From UBA5336 sp038745855 (GTDB taxonomy: Bacteria > Pseudomonadota > Alphaproteobacteria > Caulobacterales > Hyphomonadaceae): DNA of 64,000 bases. A program made the translations under genes and the position numbers. The notes under the pieces are model-generated. The model saw nothing but the letters and a program-made list of their open reading frames with translations, was not told the DNA's origin and searched no databases. Below are positions 61,215 to 64,000 of the stretch, one piece after another (position 1 is the first letter of the stretch; every line of letters begins with the position of its first letter). The DNA lies in contig JBCDLC010000015.1 of the NCBI GenBank assembly GCA_038745855.1, positions 1-64,000 of the forward strand, given 5' to 3'.

Positions 61215-62300
61215 ATGCGCATCGGCGTTCCAACAGAAATCAAAAACCAGGAATTTCGTGTCGGCCTCACGCCGGAGAGCGTGGGTGAGTTGGTTCAAGC
61301 CGGACACGTTGTCTTTGTGCAGTCCGGCGCAGGCGCGGGCTCGGGTTTCCTCGACGAGGCCTATCTGGCAGAGGGCGCTGAAATCAAACCGGATGCCGAT
61401 GCGGTGTTCGCCCAATCGGACCTGATCGTAAAGGTCAAGGAGCCGCAGCCCGAAGAATGCGCGCGCCTCACACCCGACCATACGCTGTTCACCTATCTCC
61501 ACCTAGCCGCCGATCGGCAGCAGGCAGACGGGCTCATGGCCTCAGGCGCAACCGCAATTGCCTATGAAACCGTGACCGACGCCACCGGCGGCCTGCCCTT
61601 GCTCACACCCATGAGCCAGGTGGCTGGGCGCATGTCCATGCAGGTCGCAGCCTGGGCCCTGATGAAGACGCGGCGCGGGCGTGGTCTGCTTTTGGGCGGC
61701 GTTCCCGGCGTAGCACCAGCCAAGGTTGTCATCATCGGCGGCGGTGTTTCAGGGACCAATGCCGCCGAAATCGCCGCGGGCATGCGGGCTGATGTGACCG
61801 TATTCGATCGTTCCATGGCCCGGTTGGACGCACTGGATGTCCAATTCAACGGCCTGGTCAAAACCATGTTCTCGACGCGCGCGGGGCTCGCCGAAGCGGT
61901 AAAGGAAGCCGATCTTGTCATCGGCGCTGTCCTCATTCCCGGTGCCGCGGCACCAAAACTCGTGCGGCGCAGTCAGCTCTCAACCATGAAGCCCGGCGCT
62001 GTGCTCGTCGATATTGCCATCGACCAGGGCGGCTGTTTCGAAACCTCGAGGCCCACCACCCACGAAGACCCGATCTACGAGGTCGATGGTATTCTACACT
62101 ATTGCGTCGCGAATATGCCCGGCGCTGTGCCCCGCACCTCAACTTACGCTTTGAACAACGCGACCCTTCCTTTCGTGCTGGCATTAGCGAACAGGGGCGT
62201 AGAAGCTGCCCTCGCTGCCGATCCCCACCTCGCGAACGGCCTCACCGTCTCCAAGGGCGCTGTCGTCCATGAAGCCGTTGCCCGCGACCTTGGCCTCTGA
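61215..62300 (+). CDS. ald: Alanine dehydrogenase
   Basis: A 361-residue NAD-dependent enzyme interconverting L-alanine and pyruvate plus ammonia. The N-terminal MRIGVPTEIKNQEFRVGLTP, the catalytic Lys in VKVKEPQPEE, the catalytic His in LFTYLHLAAD, the Rossmann motif VVIIGGGVSGTNAA and the later YCVANMPGAVPRTSTYALNNATLPF all fit Ald. The related transhydrogenase alpha subunit lacks this exact C-terminus. AGGGAGG lies before the ATG. It follows the antiporter gene by about 90 nt on the same strand. Confidence 0.95.
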   Translation: MRIGVPTEIKNQEFRVGLTPESVGELVQAGHVVFVQSGAGAGSGFLDEAYLAEGAEIKPDADAVFAQSDLIVKVKEPQPEECARLTPDHTLFTYLHLAADRQQADGLMASGATAIAYETVTDATGGLPLLTPMSQVAGRMSMQVAAWALMKTRRGRGLLLGGVPGVAPAKVVIIGGGVSGTNAAEIAAGMRADVTVFDRSMARLDALDVQFNGLVKTMFSTRAGLAEAVKEADLVIGAVLIPGAAAPKLVRRSQLSTMKPGAVLVDIAIDQGGCFETSRPTTHEDPIYEVDGILHYCVANMPGAVPRTSTYALNNATLPFVLALANRGVEAALAADPHLANGLTVSKGAVVHEAVARDLGL

Positions 62301-62308
62301 GTGACCTC

Positions 62309-62983
62309 TCAGGCTTCGGCGATCAGGTCGGGCGAATTGTTGCGCACATTCCCAACGGCTGCAGACACCGGCCAGGCGTGCATGTCCTCGGCTGGGAAAG
62401 GTTCGAACAGGTCTTCGACAGGCCCGCTCCGAGGATCGAGCCAGCGCGCATAATCGCTGGGGTGAAGAATGACGGGCATCCGCGTATGGAGCCCCGCCAT
62501 GACATCATTTGGGGTCGTGGTCAGCACCGTGAAACTTTCAATGTGCGATCCATCGATCAGCGCCTGGTCCCACAGTCCGGCGAAGCAGAACCATCGCCTG
62601 TTCCGAAGACTGATGGCGAACGGGATTTTCGCACCTTTTTGCCCCGTCCATTCATAGAAACCGCTCACGGGCACAAGGCACCGGCGATAGCGAAAAGCGC
62701 CTCGGTAAACGGGCTTCTCGTGGGCCGTTTCGCACTTTGCGTTGAAGCTGGTGAAACGCTTTTCCTTGAGCGGCTTTGTCCACCAAGATGGTATAAGGCT
62801 CCAGACCATGGGCGCCATTTCCGTCGTGCCCGGATCCTTGCCGAGACGGATGACGGGCTGGAGGCTCATTGGCGCCGCATTATAGCTCGCCTCCGGTGGC
62901 TCGACCCCATCCGGCGGGGTCAGCGTCAACATATCCCGATATTCTGCCCACGAAACGCCGTGCCTGAAAAAGCGACCACACAT
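62309..62983 (-). CDS. SRAP/YedK-family DNA-damage protein
   Basis: A 224-residue SOS-response-associated peptidase (HMCES/YedK). The catalytic Cys2 follows the initiator Met in MCGRFF, and N81 (FNAKCET), E111 (GFYEWTG) and H166 (GLHTRMPVIL) complete the active site. It forms a stable thiazolidine crosslink with abasic sites in single-stranded DNA, protecting them from cleavage. It is convergent with ald. Confidence 0.95.
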   Translation of the reverse strand: MCGRFFRHGVSWAEYRDMLTLTPPDGVEPPEASYNAAPMSLQPVIRLGKDPGTTEMAPMVWSLIPSWWTKPLKEKRFTSFNAKCETAHEKPVYRGAFRYRRCLVPVSGFYEWTGQKGAKIPFAISLRNRRWFCFAGLWDQALIDGSHIESFTVLTTTPNDVMAGLHTRMPVILHPSDYARWLDPRSGPVEDLFEPFPAEDMHAWPVSAAVGNVRNNSPDLIAEA

Positions 62984-63040
62984 GCTCCAAACCCTATCGC
63001 ACGCCGGGTGCCGAAGTCATCTCTAGGGCAGGTTTGCCGC

Positions 63041-63080
63041 AAAAAATACAAAGAGGGCGCAGCGATCGCTCGCTGCGCCC
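63041..63080 (-). terminator. Intrinsic terminator of the TadG-like gene
   Basis: GGGCGCAGCGA (63080-63070 on the minus strand) pairs perfectly over 11 bp with TCGCTGCGCCC (63065-63055) around a 4-nt loop, followed by a T-rich run (TCTTTGTATTTTTT). It begins 25 nt after the stop at 63105. Confidence 0.85.
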
Positions 63081-63104
63081 CATGAAAGGTTAGACGGGTC
63101 GAGC

Positions 63105-64000
63105 CTAGTCGGTGAGGATCGAGGTGACCCCTTCGAAGCCCATGGCACCGAGGCCGATTTCCAGATCTTCGAACGTCACGATCTGGTGGTAGTAATCCTG
63201 GACGTCCTGGGCATAGTTCGCATCCGTGCCCACGCAGTCCTTGAAACCCTGGACCACTTCGGGGCGGTCATTTCCGAGCACGTGGAAGATGAAGATCTCG
63301 ATGCCCTGGGCCCGCGCCGCATCGCAGACAGCAACGATGTTTGCCATTTGGAGAGGCTCCAGATTGTTCCGGCCCCATGGCCGTCCCGCATCAAAGTCCC
63401 GCTCATACGCCGTTGTGTGACCGTCGGTGAACATCAGGATCACCTTGCGGCGGGTCTTGATGGTTGCATCCGGGTCAAGTGGATCAACGAGGCTCGCCGG
63501 ATTTTCCGGGTAGGTCAGCAGCGTCGAGTCCGCTTGGGTATTGCCCCACATCCCCTGCCAGCGTGGCGACAGCATCCGCCAGGCCCAGGCCATGGAAATG
63601 TCGAACCGGCCCGTACCTGCCCGGTTGAGGTTCGGCAGCACATCAAAGATCGGTCCGGTCGTATGCAGGGGCCCGATCAACTCCTGGCTGTTACACTTGG
63701 GCTTGGAATTGTCGACATGGTGCTTGTGACTGTCCTTCATGGCGCGGAACTTCACCCCGCCTTCACCTTCCGGCGGAACGTCGGACAGGAAGTAAGGCAG
63801 ATTGGAATTGCTGGCCAATCCATACGACGCGCTGTCGCCGAGATACCGGGCTTGAACACATCCATTCCAATTGTTGGCTGTGACCTCGTCATGCATCCGG
63901 TTGTCATCTGCAGGCGGCGTGAACCCGGCGAAATCGAACGCCGTGCTGTCCGGTTCGGGCTCAGGCTCGGGTTCCGGCGCCGGCGGGGGCGGCGGAGGTG
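63105..64000 (-). CDS. TadG-like VWA-domain protein, 5' end outside the window
   Basis: The last 297 residues are visible; the frame stays open to the window edge and begins with a proline/glutamate-rich linker (PPPPPPAPEPEPEPEPDSTA). The VWA-like core includes KVILMFTDGHTT and ANIVAVCDAARAQGIEIFIFHVLG, as in the C-terminal half of TadG, a pseudopilin-associated envelope protein of tight-adherence (Flp) pili. Many Asp and Asn residues could serve metal binding. An intrinsic terminator follows. Without the N-terminus the TadG assignment is tentative; another secreted VWA protein is possible. Confidence 0.65.
   Translation of the reverse strand, partial: PPPPPPAPEPEPEPEPDSTAFDFAGFTPPADDNRMHDEVTANNWNGCVQARYLGDSASYGLASNSNLPYFLSDVPPEGEGGVKFRAMKDSHKHHVDNSKPKCNSQELIGPLHTTGPIFDVLPNLNRAGTGRFDISMAWAWRMLSPRWQGMWGNTQADSTLLTYPENPASLVDPLDPDATIKTRRKVILMFTDGHTTAYERDFDAGRPWGRNNLEPLQMANIVAVCDAARAQGIEIFIFHVLGNDRPEVVQGFKDCVGTDANYAQDVQDYYHQIVTFEDLEIGLGAMGFEGVTSILTD

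Overview
This 64 kb window is chromosomal DNA from a high-GC Alphaproteobacterium, probably a marine member near Parvularculaceae/Hyphomonadaceae. The placement rests on a MucR/Ros-type regulator, DUF1491 and DUF6456 proteins, a TadG-like pilus protein, an Mrp antiporter operon, and a tRNA-His that lacks the usual extra 5' G and carries A73. The genus-level guess is inference. There is no rRNA, insertion sequence, integrase or CRISPR array. Genes are densely packed on both strands, often with 1-11 nt overlaps.

Layout. 1-7.4 kb: the end of an unknown gene, a stretch of small GNRA-type hairpins containing a 74-nt direct repeat, then a CitE-like lyase, a DUF302 lipoprotein, a serine hydrolase, an MscS channel, small envelope proteins and a pirin. 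7.4-10.6 kb: a 1049-residue beta-propeller protein with proline-rich linkers and two jelly-roll-like domains. 10.7-14.3 kb: argB, a DUF1036 protein, a pyrimidine 5'-nucleotidase-like HAD protein and dapD. 14.3-20.4 kb (minus): a catabolic operon with an M20 hydrolase, astA, astD and a pair of acyl-CoA dehydrogenases. 20.5-33.7 kb: envelope proteins (DUF481, OmpA with a 30-proline linker), a Cys/Met-metabolism PLP enzyme, tRNA-His, secE-nusG, an EF-hand protein, an HIBADH, tRNA-Val, a MoxR/VWA pair, guaA, a GNAT protein and rsmB.

33.8-40.4 kb is the most unusual part. On the minus strand are an HTH protein and an HExxH metallopeptidase-like protein. Divergent from them on the plus strand is a tightly coupled operon: a 67-residue small protein, then a 944-residue fusion of an Orn/Lys/Arg-decarboxylase-like PLP enzyme, a GNAT-like region and a SET methyltransferase domain, then a LuxR-like regulator. 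A strong intrinsic terminator lies 150 nt after the last gene. I do not recognise this arrangement as a described system.

40.7-49.8 kb: secreted or lipoproteins, an Ada-like AraC/alkyltransferase, DUF1491, a sensor kinase, SufE, DUF6456 and DnaA-domain-IV-like proteins with a 16-bp perfect palindrome upstream, and MucR. 50.1-58.2 kb (minus): a ten-gene Mrp-type cation/proton antiporter operon with three MrpD-like subunits and a split MrpA. 58.4-64 kb: a TorF-type porin, a KefB-like CPA2 antiporter, alanine dehydrogenase, a SRAP/YedK protein and the 3' part of a TadG-like VWA protein cut by the window edge.

Functionally, the window combines amino-acid synthesis (argB, dapD), arginine catabolism (ast genes), ion homeostasis (Mrp, KefB-like, MscS), core expression genes (secE, nusG, guaA, rsmB, two tRNAs) and one accessory cassette of unknown function.
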